This document shows positions 1 to 9,034 of a stretch of 64,000 nt of DNA, in pieces. Source of the stretch: Jiulongibacter sp024742395 (GTDB lineage Bacteria; Bacteroidota; Bacteroidia; Cytophagales; Spirosomataceae); the NCBI GenBank assembly GCA_965249455.1, contig OZ252236.1:1-64000 (forward strand), written 5' to 3'. Under the pieces are notes generated by a model. It had not been told where the DNA came from. It searched no databases and worked only from the letters and a program-made list of their open reading frames with translations. The position numbers and the translations under genes were made by a program. Numbering within the stretch: position 1 is the stretch's first letter; each line of letters begins with the position of its first letter.

Positions 1-3000
1 CTGTTAGGTACGATTAAGACATTCAGCTTCAAGTGGCCGATCTGGCAGAATCCATTTATTTCAATTCCGGCTAGGTACGATTAAGACAATTAGACGAAAA
101 CCTGAACTATTACCGCCCCAGAATTTCAATTCCTGTTAGGTACGATTAAGACTGCCGTTTTTAAGCCCCAGTCTGGCCGTATTAGCCGAATTTCAATTCC
201 TGTTAGGTACGATTAAGACTGAAGATATTCATTTAAATGGGATGCCTTAACACAATTTCAATTCCTGTTAGGTACGATTAAGACGGCTTTGGGTTCTAAA
301 AACAGCCCGCTTATTATGCTATTTCAATTCCTGTTAGGTACGATTAAGACCGAAACAGTCAAGTTCGTTCTTGACCGTATCGAAAAATTTCAATTCCTGT
401 TAGGTACGATTAAGACACACTCATCCGGCCTTAGGATCCAAAGGTTTCATCATTTCAATTCCTGTTAGGTACGATTAAGACTATCTCACCTGCCAGCTCC
501 ATAAGTTTCTCTAGCAATTTCAATTCCTGTTAGGTACGATTAAGACCGTACTTTTCTTTAATGTGTTCCTTGGCTTCTTCTAATTTCAATTCCTGTTAGG
601 TACGATTAAGACAGTACCTACTAATACATTCTGCATGATCGTTTCTTCATTTCAATTCCTGTTAGGTACGATTAAGGCTTAATAGGTTTAGGGTTAAAAG
701 AAAAAGCCTCCTTTATTTCAATTCCTGTTAAGTACGATTAAGACTGGATTGCAGCGTGAATAGCTGCTTCGGTTGTTTTATTTCAATTCCTGTTAGGTAC
801 GATTAAGACGTCTGTCCTTTCTGTGCCGTCATATCTGCCGCATCTTATTTCAATTCCTGTTAGGTACGATTAAGACTTATGAACCATTTTCAGATCGCCG
901 CTTCTCATACTAATTTCAATTCCTGTTAGGTACGATTAAGACTGATTTTGATTTACTCTCCCGCTCGTTACTGACTTGATTTCAATTCCTGTTAGGTACG
1001 ATTAAGACCGGAGCTGCAAAACAGGTATGTGCGGTGTGATAGTGATTTCAATTCCTGTTAGGTACGATTAAGACACTCTTTTAATCCATAAGGGCAAAGC
1101 GGAATTCCTATTTCAATTCCTGTTAGGTACGATTAAGACTTATATTGTTTTAATGGGAGACTTTCGCCTCCCGTATTTCAATTCCTGTTAGGTACGATTA
1201 AGACTTTGCGTAGATTTGCCGCTTTTTGCCTTTACTCGTGATTTCAATTCCTGTTAGGTACGATTAAGACCGGAGCTGCAAAACAGGTATGTGCGGTGTG
1301 ATAGTGATTTCAATTCCTGTTAGGTACGATTAAGACGATTCCTTGAAACTTGGAATTGATAGTGAATATCTATTTCAATTCCTGTTAGGTACGATTAAGA
1401 CTCTGTAAAAGCTGCTCAACCATACGGTCTGAAACGATTTCAATTCCTGTTAGGTACGATTAAGACTTAGAATCTGCTCGGCTTCCAGGCTGCCCGGTGC
1501 TAATTTCAATTCCTGTTAGGTACGATTAAGACCTCTCCGATCTGGATTACATTAAGCCCCCGTTCTTATTTCAATTCCTGTTAGGTACGATTCAGACAAA
1601 AGGATAATCTGGAAACACCCGAATTGCACCGAGATTTCAATTCCTGTTAGGTACGATTAAGACCGCCGCCACGCAAAACAGACCGATCATTATCACCTAT
1701 TTCAATTCCTGTTAGGTACGATTAAGACGGTTCCGATCCAGTTGGTGCTAGAGGATGCCAATCTATTTCAATTCCTGTTAGGTACGATTAAGACCAAATG
1801 CTGGCGTAGTGACGGGATTAAGGGTTTCATTTCAATTCCTGTTAGGTACGATTAAGACTATTGCCACGCTGATCATGCACACCCGTATCTAAATTTCAAT
1901 TCCTGTTAGGTACGATTAAGACATTGGGCACAATTTGCCTATGCTTATTCTGCTAGTAATTTCAATTCCTGTTAGGTACGATTAAGACCAGAATCCTCCT
2001 GTGCTTGATGAAGTTACTTTCAGAAATTTCAATTCCTGTTAGGTACGATTAAGACGAGTGGCGTACTACCGCCCTTTATTCGCGTATCTTATTTCAATTC
2101 CTGTTAGGTACGATTAAGACAAAAAGAAATTAAAGTCGGCGATTGGGGTTGGTTTATTTCAATTCCTGTTAGGTACGATTAAGACACCCCTTTCATTCCC
2201 CTTGTATTTTACTGTTCTCAAATTTCAATTCCTGTTAGGTACGATTAAGACTTTCATGATTTTGATTGATTTATGCCAGTGCTGAGACATTTCAATTCCT
2301 GTTAGGTACGATTAAGACCACAGTACAAATCAACAACGTACAGAAGCTAGAAGAATTTCAATTCCTGTTAGGTACGATTAAGACTCTTACCAATCATTTC
2401 TAGCCGCTCCCTCAGCAGAATTTCAATTCCTGTTAGGTACGATTAAGACTATTTTATACCATTTTCAAAACAATACCTTTGCATATTTCAATTCCTGTTA
2501 GGTACGATTAAGACAAATGACTTGGAGGCAAACAATAAATATCAAGTAATTTCAATTCCTGTTAGGTACGATTAAGACTTATAACGAAATTATCTACGCG
2601 TTCAATCAACGTAATTTCAATTCCTGTTAGGTACGATTAAGACTGCAGCTGTGATTAAGCCTATTGTAGAGAAAAAGAATTTCAATTCCTGTTAGGTACG
2701 ATTAAGACTTTATTTTGTAAAGATTTATATCACCATTGAATGAAATTTCAATTCCTGTTAGGTACGATTAAGACGCCAAAGGCTTCAAGGTAATGAAGCC
2801 TGTATCCGAATTTCAATTCCTGTTAGGTACGATTAAGACTATAATTCAACGGGTTTTACTTAATCCGCTTATATATTTCAATTCCTGTTAGGTACGATTA
2901 AGACGATTTGGGTGAAGAACATTAGCGGCGATGATGGTGATTTCAATTCCTGTTAGGTACGATTAAGACTAAAAACAATGGTATGATAGCAATAGGGAAA

Positions 3001-3890
3001 GAACATTTCAATTCCTGTTAGGTACGATTAAGACTTTATTCTTCTGTGGTTTCTGCTTTTTGCTTACTACATTTCAATTCCTGTTAGGTACGATTAAGAC
3101 TCTGCTCCTGCTACCAATGGTCTGAGGGCTAAGTTCATTTCAATTCCTGTTAGGTACGATTAAGACTAACAAACTTCAAACTATATTTGAATTAAGTTTT
3201 CAATTTCAATTCCTGTTAGGTACGATTAAGACCAATCTACTTAACAATCAATAACGAGCCGTATGAAAATTTCAATTCCTGTTAGGTACGATTAAGACAC
3301 CCGTACTTTCCAGGCACCACCGCAGCAAAAACAAAATTTCAATTCCTGTTAGGTACGATTAAGACGGCAAACGACAACCACAGTGGAGACTTCGGGGCGG
3401 ATTTCAATTCCTGTTAGGTACGATTAAGACTTCTTAATGTGGAAGTGGATAATGTGGCGATTAATCATTTCAATTCCTGTTAGGTACGATTAAGACTGCA
3501 ATTCCTTTCTGTTCAATACAGAGTCTTACAAAATTTCAATTCCTGTTAGGTACGATTAAGACTTATTAGAGGGCTGCAAGAAGGCAGAAGTGTTGAAATT
3601 TCAATTCCTGTTAGGTACGATTAAGACTCTAAACCTTTAGCCCCGTACATCTATTTAATCAAATTTCAATTCCTGTTAGGTACGATTAAGACGACTCCCG
3701 CAGGTCGCAAGCTATTCACGCAAATCACATTTCAATTCCTGTTAGGTACGATTAAGACTACGTCTAAGCTTATTTCTTCGCCTGTGGTAACGAAATTTCA
3801 ATTCCTGTTAGGTACGATTAAGACGAGACTATCACGGCGATAAATGAATACTTTAATTCGATTTCAATTCCTGTTAGGTACGATTAAGAC
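1..3890 (-). CRISPR. CRISPR array, 60 repeats of 30 bp and 59 spacers, type I-B-like
   Basis: The repeat is 30 bp with a period of 64-67 bp. On the plus strand it runs from ATTTCAATTCC to TACGATTAAGAC. The first copy (1-20) is cut by the window edge, complete copies run from 58-87 to 3861-3890, and spacers are about 34-37 bp. On the minus strand the repeat begins GTCTTAATCG and ends GGAATTGAAAT. The final ATTGAAAT matches the 8-nt crRNA handle left by Cas6 in type I-B and III systems, so I infer minus-strand transcription, the same direction as the cas genes. Variant repeats are at 58-87 (two substitutions), 649-678 (AAGGC), 715-744 (TTAAGT) and 1568-1597 (TTCAG). All lie in the low-coordinate half, as expected for the old trailer end; copies from about 1600 to 3890 look uniform. 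One 36-bp spacer occurs twice. Confidence 0.98.
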
Positions 3891-4089
3891 CCGTTTGAAA
3901 AACAGGTAAAAAAGACGTAAAAGCCACTTTAGATACTGATTTCGTCTTAGCTTTTACGTCTATGTACAATACTACAATTTACCCCTGAGTCTGACAACTG
4001 CATTTGAGCTTTTGAAACAGCGATTTTGTTTATTTTCAATACGTCAAAGAACAATGTTTGTCAATTTCTATTGGGGTCGACAACCTCTG
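3891..4089 (-). promoter_or_regulatory. CRISPR leader region with a 12-bp inverted repeat
   Basis: This AT-rich non-coding stretch lies between the newest repeat (3861-3890) and the end of cas2, where the leader and array promoter must sit if the array is read on the minus strand. It contains a perfect 12-bp inverted repeat, AGACGTAAAAGC at 3913-3924 and its complement at 3950-3961, separated by 25 bp and only 22 bp from the last repeat. It could be a terminator for the cas transcript, a site for a DNA-bending or integration factor, or a leader-anchoring motif. Its position is direct observation; its role is inference. Confidence 0.7.
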
Positions 4090-4353
4090 CTACAAAATAT
4101 TTCCGGTGCTTTGCCTCTCAAAACCCATAATCTCCTTCTCCAGCCAGTCTTTGTTTTTACTTTTGAATACAATGATACTGTCTTCTTGATTGTCCATTAT
4201 TTCATACGCTCGATCCATCATTTCAGTGAGCCGGGCCTTGCTTATCTCACCTTCAAAAACCGAGTTTTGAATCCAATTCAAGTATTTTCTGCAGTGTTTG
4301 AGCATTTTAGCCACTCGCTTTTGACCCATATCATACACTAAAATAACATACAT
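4090..4353 (-). CDS. cas2: CRISPR-associated endoribonuclease Cas2
   Basis: The product is 87 residues, the usual Cas2 length. It starts MYVILVYDMGQKR, with the ferredoxin-like first strand and the conserved Asp (VYD) after it, followed by a helix rich in Lys and Arg (AKMLKHCRKYL) and the WIQNSVFEGE segment typical of the family. The open frame extends to 4407, but I chose the internal Met because the family begins at this strand. Cas2 forms the central dimer of the Cas1-Cas2 integrase that inserts new spacers. It is the last gene of the adaptation set (cas4, cas1, cas2), 44 bp after cas1 and next to the leader. Assignment is firm. Confidence 0.95.
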   Translation of the reverse strand: MYVILVYDMGQKRVAKMLKHCRKYLNWIQNSVFEGEISKARLTEMMDRAYEIMDNQEDSIIVFKSKNKDWLEKEIMGFERQSTGNIL

Positions 4354-4397
4354 ATTAAAAAGATTTAAATAAAAATCAGTGACTGAGCTTTCTGAAG

Positions 4398-5408
4398 TCA
4401 CCACCACGATTTAAAAGGAACATATTTTTCTGCTCCTAAAACATGTTTTGATATTTTATAGCATTCCAATTTTATCAGATGCTTATAACTGACTGATCTG
4501 CCAAGGCTCCTGTGTTTGATGGTGTCGCTCATTTTTTCTTCAAATGCTTTCACAAATTCTTTGCGGGCACTGTCTTTCATTACGCATCGATTAAGCTCCT
4601 GCTGAAAATCACTTGATTTTATCTGCTTTTTATTTAACAAACTAAAAATGGTTCTATCTACCAGCAGTGGTTTAAAGATTTCGGCTAAATCTAAGGCTAA
4701 GGAATATCTTCTGTAGCCGGGTTCATGCAAAAAGCTAATGGTAGGGTTAAGCTGTGTATGATAGACCTGTCCAAGACAGGCCGTATAACACATCATATTA
4801 CCAAAAGAAATCAAGGTATTGACTTCATTTTGTGGAGGTTGCTTGCTTCGATTTCCCATTTCAAAGTCATTGATGATGGTATCAAAAGCCTGATAATAAG
4901 CTTGCCTTATGTTTCCTTCCAGGCCCATCAGTTGATCTATTTTCTGATAGTTTTGTATGTCTGCCATCAGACATTCTATTTGATCGATCGTTTGGCTTAC
5001 ATCTTTCTCTCTTCTGTTATAGTATTGTAGGTTTTTTAGCATGTTTTGAGCAGCTCCTTTTACGAAAGATTGGGCTAGTAGCAGCCTTTTCTTTCCAGAG
5101 AGATAGAATTGCGTTTGAGCAATCTGCATTTTGCCAGCCAATAAATAGTCTTTTGGCATAAAGGAGCCTGAATAATGCTCGTAATAGTCAAAAAAGTGAA
5201 TGGCTATGCCTTGTTTACCCAGAAAACTATATAAGACAGAATTGGCATCCAAACTCCCAAAAACGTATAAATCATTGACACCCTCTACGGGTAAATACCT
5301 TGGCTGACCCACTACGCCATCGCTATCTACCGGCGTGAATTTTAGGGTATTGTCTTTGCGGGAGAGCCTGCCCGGGTTGAATAAGTAATAGGTTTTTTTC
5401 ATGCTCAT
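4398..5408 (-). CDS. cas1: CRISPR-associated endonuclease Cas1 (type I-B-like)
   Basis: Integrase subunit that joins prespacers to the leader-proximal repeat. The chosen start gives 336 residues beginning MSMKKTYYLFNPGRLSRK, and its ATG overlaps the cas4 stop as ATGA, which favours this start over the ATG 21 bp upstream. Metal ligands expected in Cas1 are visible: Glu in LMGLEGNIRQAYY, His in SFLHEPGYRR and Asp in LALDLAEIFKP. The N-terminal beta domain carries the FLGKQGIAIHFFDYY segment, and the all-alpha catalytic domain follows. Overlap with cas4 suggests translational coupling; cas2 follows. The protein is complete and undamaged, so the array is probably still able to grow. Confidence 0.96.
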   Translation of the reverse strand: MSMKKTYYLFNPGRLSRKDNTLKFTPVDSDGVVGQPRYLPVEGVNDLYVFGSLDANSVLYSFLGKQGIAIHFFDYYEHYSGSFMPKDYLLAGKMQIAQTQFYLSGKKRLLLAQSFVKGAAQNMLKNLQYYNRREKDVSQTIDQIECLMADIQNYQKIDQLMGLEGNIRQAYYQAFDTIINDFEMGNRSKQPPQNEVNTLISFGNMMCYTACLGQVYHTQLNPTISFLHEPGYRRYSLALDLAEIFKPLLVDRTIFSLLNKKQIKSSDFQQELNRCVMKDSARKEFVKAFEEKMSDTIKHRSLGRSVSYKHLIKLECYKISKHVLGAEKYVPFKSWW

Positions 5409-5920
5409 TCGGTTTCTTCTACCCAGCAAAAATCAAAGTAGCTGCAGTTTCTACATTTCGAGGGTTTATCTTTTTTGAGTGGCATTTCTTGCGATTGCCC
5501 AATATGTTCGACCCTTTCAGTCCAAACCTGAATTTCTTCAAAATTATTCTCAGTTAAAGCAGGGAGTTTTAGTACTTTTTTTTGTTTTGGGTACTCAATG
5601 ATTCCGGTGGCATTCTGTACACCATTTTTATCTAGAAGGTATTGATAGTATTTTACCTGAGCTATATGAGCTTTTTCAAAAGCATTGGATTTCTTAGTTT
5701 CATGAATTACCTTTCCTTTAGGGTCAAAGAAGTCGATTTTACCTCCTTCCAGCTCTATTTCTCTGTATTTTTTGCTTCTTTGGTCATAAGAGTGTTCTCC
5801 TATGTGTTTTCCTTCGTAAACTAAATCAGAGGAGTGCTCCATGTTGATTCCGTTCATAAACAGCCAGAGTTTTCTCTGGCAAATATGGAGGTAGTTAATA
5901 TGAGTAGCAATGAGGCTCAA
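5405..5920 (-). CDS. cas4: CRISPR-associated exonuclease Cas4
   Basis: RecB-family nuclease that trims prespacers and helps select PAM and orientation in type I-B adaptation. The 171-residue product shows the four cysteines of the Fe-S cluster: one near the N-terminus (HICQRKLW, about residue 14) and three near the C-terminus (CRNCSYFDFC, about residues 155-164). The nuclease core is visible as GKIDFF followed by HETKKS, the D and E-x-K motifs. The ATG overlaps the stop of the upstream pRiA4b-like gene by four bases, and its own stop overlaps the cas1 start. It is therefore inside a tightly packed adaptation operon. Confidence 0.96.
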   Translation of the reverse strand: MSLIATHINYLHICQRKLWLFMNGINMEHSSDLVYEGKHIGEHSYDQRSKKYREIELEGGKIDFFDPKGKVIHETKKSNAFEKAHIAQVKYYQYLLDKNGVQNATGIIEYPKQKKVLKLPALTENNFEEIQVWTERVEHIGQSQEMPLKKDKPSKCRNCSYFDFCWVEETE

Positions 5921-6441
5921 AACAGCTGATCTAAAATTTTATAAACTCGGCTTAGATGCTCTCTAAGATACTTTATGTCAAAGTCATTTGGATCAACGGT
6001 TCCTGCGGCCACCATTTCTGCATACATGTAGGGGCCTCCACAATCTTCCGGCGGGCAAGCTCCTTTGCCACCCAACAGAACGGGCTCTTCGAGTTTTCCA
6101 TTGTCTATTTGTTCCAGGGTTAGCTGATGCTGCCAGTCGTCACCAAAATCATAGATATAGATCATTTTCTGACCCTTATCCTTAAAAATATCTTTTACTC
6201 TGTATTCTCTGCTGTCCTCTTCCATGTCCTCAAATTCCTCTTCTGGCTCCTCAAGGCTGTAAACAGGATAGGAGCCCCATCCATTATGAGAGAACTGATA
6301 GGAATGATAGTTTTCCCAGCCAAAACTGGCTTGGATGATTTCATGTAAGACGTCTAAACTATACTCACCAGATACTTGAATACGCCTCCAAACGGGTGGT
6401 TTGCTGACTTTTTTTAGTTGAACTTTAAATTGATAAATCAT
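5917..6441 (-). CDS. Plasmid pRiA4b ORF-3 family protein embedded in the cas operon
   Basis: The product is about 174 residues from MIYQFKVQLKK. It resembles the pRiA4b ORF-3 / IS1096 TnpR-passenger family: KPPVWRRIQVSGEYSLDVLHE at the N-terminus, then GWENYHSYQF, the signature YIYDFGDDWQHQLTLE, and GKGACPPEDCGGPYMYAEM. A strongly acidic segment (EEPEEEFEDMEEDS) lies in the middle. The molecular function of this family is not established. Its stop codon overlaps the cas4 start as ATGA, so it is transcribed and probably translated together with cas4-cas1-cas2. About 210 bp separate it from cas7. I chose the internal Met because family similarity starts there; the open frame extends to 6477. 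The family call is fairly sure; any role in CRISPR adaptation is inference from position. Confidence 0.85.
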   Translation of the reverse strand: MIYQFKVQLKKVSKPPVWRRIQVSGEYSLDVLHEIIQASFGWENYHSYQFSHNGWGSYPVYSLEEPEEEFEDMEEDSREYRVKDIFKDKGQKMIYIYDFGDDWQHQLTLEQIDNGKLEEPVLLGGKGACPPEDCGGPYMYAEMVAAGTVDPNDFDIKYLREHLSRVYKILDQLF

Positions 6442-6589
6442 AAATGAAAATTTTAGTATAAAAAACCGAGTAACCATTAAGGAATTGTCCGACGCGTACA
6501 GTGAGGCTTTTTGATACCAATCATTCGTACTCGCCGATCTAGATTTCTATACTGGTATCTATAAACCTCTTTCGAAAAATTTCCAATCA

Positions 6590-6613
6590 AATTGTCGTGA
6601 TAATTCGACAATT
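6590..6613. promoter_or_regulatory. 8-bp inverted repeat between effector and adaptation cas genes
   Basis: AATTGTCG at 6590-6597 and CGACAATT at 6606-6613 form a perfect inverted repeat with an 8-bp spacer. It lies in the 210-bp gap between the end of cas7 and the start of the pRiA4b-like/cas4/cas1/cas2 group. A further AATTGTC occurs at 6483-6489. The same half-site occurs in a larger palindrome upstream of the WYL regulator (13560-13589). It could be an operator for the adaptation genes or a weak terminator after cas7; there is no clear T-run. Confidence 0.4.
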
Positions 6614-6651
6614 ATCCCATGATTTTGAATGTTTTTCACGACAGAAGTAAT

Positions 6652-7707
6652 CTATTGTACCTGATTTTCGTAATCAAAGGCCATCATGAGGTCAATTAGC
6701 TTTTGTTCGGCCTTGTCTAAAGCATCAAAAGATTCACTAGCTGTTTGAATATATCCACCTGCTTGAAGTGTTACGTATGTATCAACTCCATTCATTTTTT
6801 CTTCAATTACCGGATTTGCCTTATCAGAGTCCTCCTCAGAGAGTTTTGCACGAATACTAGCTGCAATTTTATTTGCATTGTCAGAGACAGAAACTGCTAG
6901 AGTTTCCATTAAGCTGAAAGTTCTTGATTGATTTGAAGTTATCTTCCAATTGATGATGGCTTTGGCCAAACCTCTAATCCATTCATCTCTTAATGTTTTA
7001 GGTGCGACCAGGCAAGGGCCAAAAACGTTTTTCGACTCAATCCATCCTTCTTGTTTAAGCTTTTCAATTGTGTCATTATCCATTTCAGGCTCGAAGGAGT
7101 TTGTAGTTACTGAAAATAATCTTCTTAGATCAATAGCAATATCCGATACAAATAATCCAGTGGCCCGGCTGTTATTTGGTATCCATTTTCTACTTAAACT
7201 TCGATCTTTTCCTTCCAGAAATGCAACTACCTCTTCCTCAGACAGCTCATTACCAGCTTGATCCCTTACTATCACTTTATTATTCGACCTCTCGCTTCTG
7301 TCAAAAGACGCATTTTCATTATTAGTTCCTGCCAAAAGTGGGTGTAGTCCACGCATAGCAGAAATAGAAAGAGGACTTCTTCTTTTCAGTGTCCTGTCCT
7401 TTCCACCTTTTGCCGCCTTCATCCATCCACCAAAAAGTTGATCTACGTACGTTGGATCGCAAGTCCCATATACCTCCCCTTCCTTTAACTCCTTTTGTTT
7501 AGTCACATCAAACAAGAATGTTGTAGGTGATGGAGCCTCATTAATGACTTCACATAGCGAATCCATTATCGAGCGTTTAACCTGTTGTCCACTTGAGAAA
7601 GGTATTCTTCGATTAAATTGCGGATCGTAATAATACTTCTGACCATCTGAAACGCAAAAAACGGTATGCTCTGCTCTCTTTAAAGTTCTTATATATATTG
7701 TGTTCAT
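6652..7707 (-). CDS. cas7: Cascade backbone subunit Cas7 (type I-B-like, Csh2/Cst2-type)
   Basis: The product is about 351 residues from MNTIYIRTLKRAEHTVFC, 19 bp after the cas8 stop. The open frame reaches 7758, but the family-like N-terminus starts at this Met. The opening strand-rich segment followed by RIPFSSGQQVKRSIMDSL resembles the N-terminus of Bacteroidota Cas7 proteins, where the RAMP-fold backbone subunit binds the crRNA spacer. Inner segments rich in Arg and Lys (GKDRTLKRRSPLSIS, RKWIPNNSRATGLF) fit an RNA-binding thumb and palm. Several copies would line the guide RNA together with Cas5 and Cas8. Subtype assignment rests on neighbours (cas6, a small Cas8, cas4) as much as on the sequence itself. 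Confidence 0.85.
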   Translation of the reverse strand: MNTIYIRTLKRAEHTVFCVSDGQKYYYDPQFNRRIPFSSGQQVKRSIMDSLCEVINEAPSPTTFLFDVTKQKELKEGEVYGTCDPTYVDQLFGGWMKAAKGGKDRTLKRRSPLSISAMRGLHPLLAGTNNENASFDRSERSNNKVIVRDQAGNELSEEEVVAFLEGKDRSLSRKWIPNNSRATGLFVSDIAIDLRRLFSVTTNSFEPEMDNDTIEKLKQEGWIESKNVFGPCLVAPKTLRDEWIRGLAKAIINWKITSNQSRTFSLMETLAVSVSDNANKIAASIRAKLSEEDSDKANPVIEEKMNGVDTYVTLQAGGYIQTASESFDALDKAEQKLIDLMMAFDYENQVQ

Positions 7708-7726
7708 TATTATTGGTTTTAAAAGG

Positions 7727-9034
7727 TTATGATTTTTTTTCAAGGTACGCGTAGTCAAATTTTAGTAAAGTAGAGAAGTACCCAAACTCTTCATTTGTCA
7801 TCAGATGTAATTCATCTTTAAAAGATTTTATCTTCTCTAAATCCTCTCCTTCCAGACCAGCTATCATCCCCGAAAGAGATTCTACAAAAGGCTTCTTGGA
7901 TTTTGAGGCGAAAAGTTCCTTTTCTACCAAGGTCTTTCGTTCCATTCCTTTGCCACCATTTCTATACTTCAAAATGACAGCTGCCAAATCGAGTGTATAG
8001 TCTGATATTTCTTCTTTATTTTTTGTTAGCATAGCAATTAACCAGGTTTTATATGCGAAATAATTTATTTGATGTTCTTCTTTAGTGAACTGAATATTCT
8101 TTGAATCACCCATGTATTTGGTTAGATCTTCAGGTCTTAGTGCTTGTAAACCTACACTTCCTAATTCACAGGCTCGTTTGATGTGTATACCAAAAAGTGA
8201 TTCAAATTTTCGTTTATCAATAATTTCATTTGCAAATAGCTTTTGATAAACTTCTATTAATCTTGTCCCTGACTTTAACTGAAATGGTATAAAACCAACC
8301 GTCTTATTTGTCTGACCAAATCCATAAACATTTCCAACAATTTCTTTATCAGGATAAAACTGAGACAAGCTAAAAAACAGCCGTGACCACGGTATGGTAT
8401 TTACCTCTATTAAAGCATTACTAATGTTAAAGAAGTTTTGATCTTCCAGATCAGAAAATTCGAAATCGTCTCGAAACACCTCCTTATTTAGTAAATACGT
8501 CAACCACTGACCATTCCAGGTATTTACCTGATTCCCTCTTAATCTTTCAAGGGTGGGGTCATTCAGATATTCACGGTAATATTTCCACCCCTCAAATGTT
8601 CTATATGTGATTTCTGGGTCATCGAACAGAATATTATATCCCCCGGCTACTCCAATTCCCAAACTGCTTCCTATCCACGAGAGGTAAACATCATCCTTGT
8701 CTGTAGGTATTTCTAAGTCACTAACTAAGCCTGAGGTGCTTGCGTATTCTTTCAATTCGGATGCGGGATAACCAAGAGCAAAACTCGCATCAGCAGCCTG
8801 TGTTTCTACTTTTTCAAAGAGGGTCTCCAGATTTCTTCTTCTATCCTGCTCAGAAAGATTTTCGGGCTTCCCTCCCTGAACAAAAGGCGAATTGATTACC
8901 CATTGCATGTATTTGGGATGATTGAAAAACAATTCAAAGTATTCCTTTTCGAAGAACTCTTGCGGACTTATGTTCAGGCCGTTCTTCTCATTATATATGT
9001 CAAGAAATGTTCTTCCTATTACTGTGGTAATCAT
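7727..9034 (-). CDS. cas8: Cas8-like large subunit of a type I-B-like Cascade
   Basis: The product is 435 residues and lies exactly where the large subunit is expected, between cas3 and cas7. Its ATG overlaps the cas3 stop by four bases. I see no zinc-finger cysteine pairs, unlike many Cas8b/Cst1 proteins, and the length is at the short end for Cas8b. The N-terminal TVIGRTFLDIYNEKNG and the C-terminal helical bundle (about 330-435) fit a protein with a PAM-sensing N-terminal domain and a small-subunit-like helical C-terminus, but I cannot show this from motifs. The call comes mainly from synteny: every other Cascade subunit is accounted for and a large subunit must be present. It may be a divergent Bacteroidota Cas8 lineage. 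Confidence 0.75.
   Translation of the reverse strand: MITTVIGRTFLDIYNEKNGLNISPQEFFEKEYFELFFNHPKYMQWVINSPFVQGGKPENLSEQDRRRNLETLFEKVETQAADASFALGYPASELKEYASTSGLVSDLEIPTDKDDVYLSWIGSSLGIGVAGGYNILFDDPEITYRTFEGWKYYREYLNDPTLERLRGNQVNTWNGQWLTYLLNKEVFRDDFEFSDLEDQNFFNISNALIEVNTIPWSRLFFSLSQFYPDKEIVGNVYGFGQTNKTVGFIPFQLKSGTRLIEVYQKLFANEIIDKRKFESLFGIHIKRACELGSVGLQALRPEDLTKYMGDSKNIQFTKEEHQINYFAYKTWLIAMLTKNKEEISDYTLDLAAVILKYRNGGKGMERKTLVEKELFASKSKKPFVESLSGMIAGLEGEDLEKIKSFKDELHLMTNEEFGYFSTLLKFDYAYLEKKS

Noticed and set aside
1..3890. Spacer matches to genes inside this window (self-targeting)
   Set aside because: By eye I found no spacer repeated elsewhere in the window apart from the internal duplicate; a proper search was not possible.
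4012..4341. 109-residue plus-strand open frame
   Set aside because: It lies opposite cas2 and the leader, begins with a low-complexity peptide and matches no family; it is an antisense shadow.
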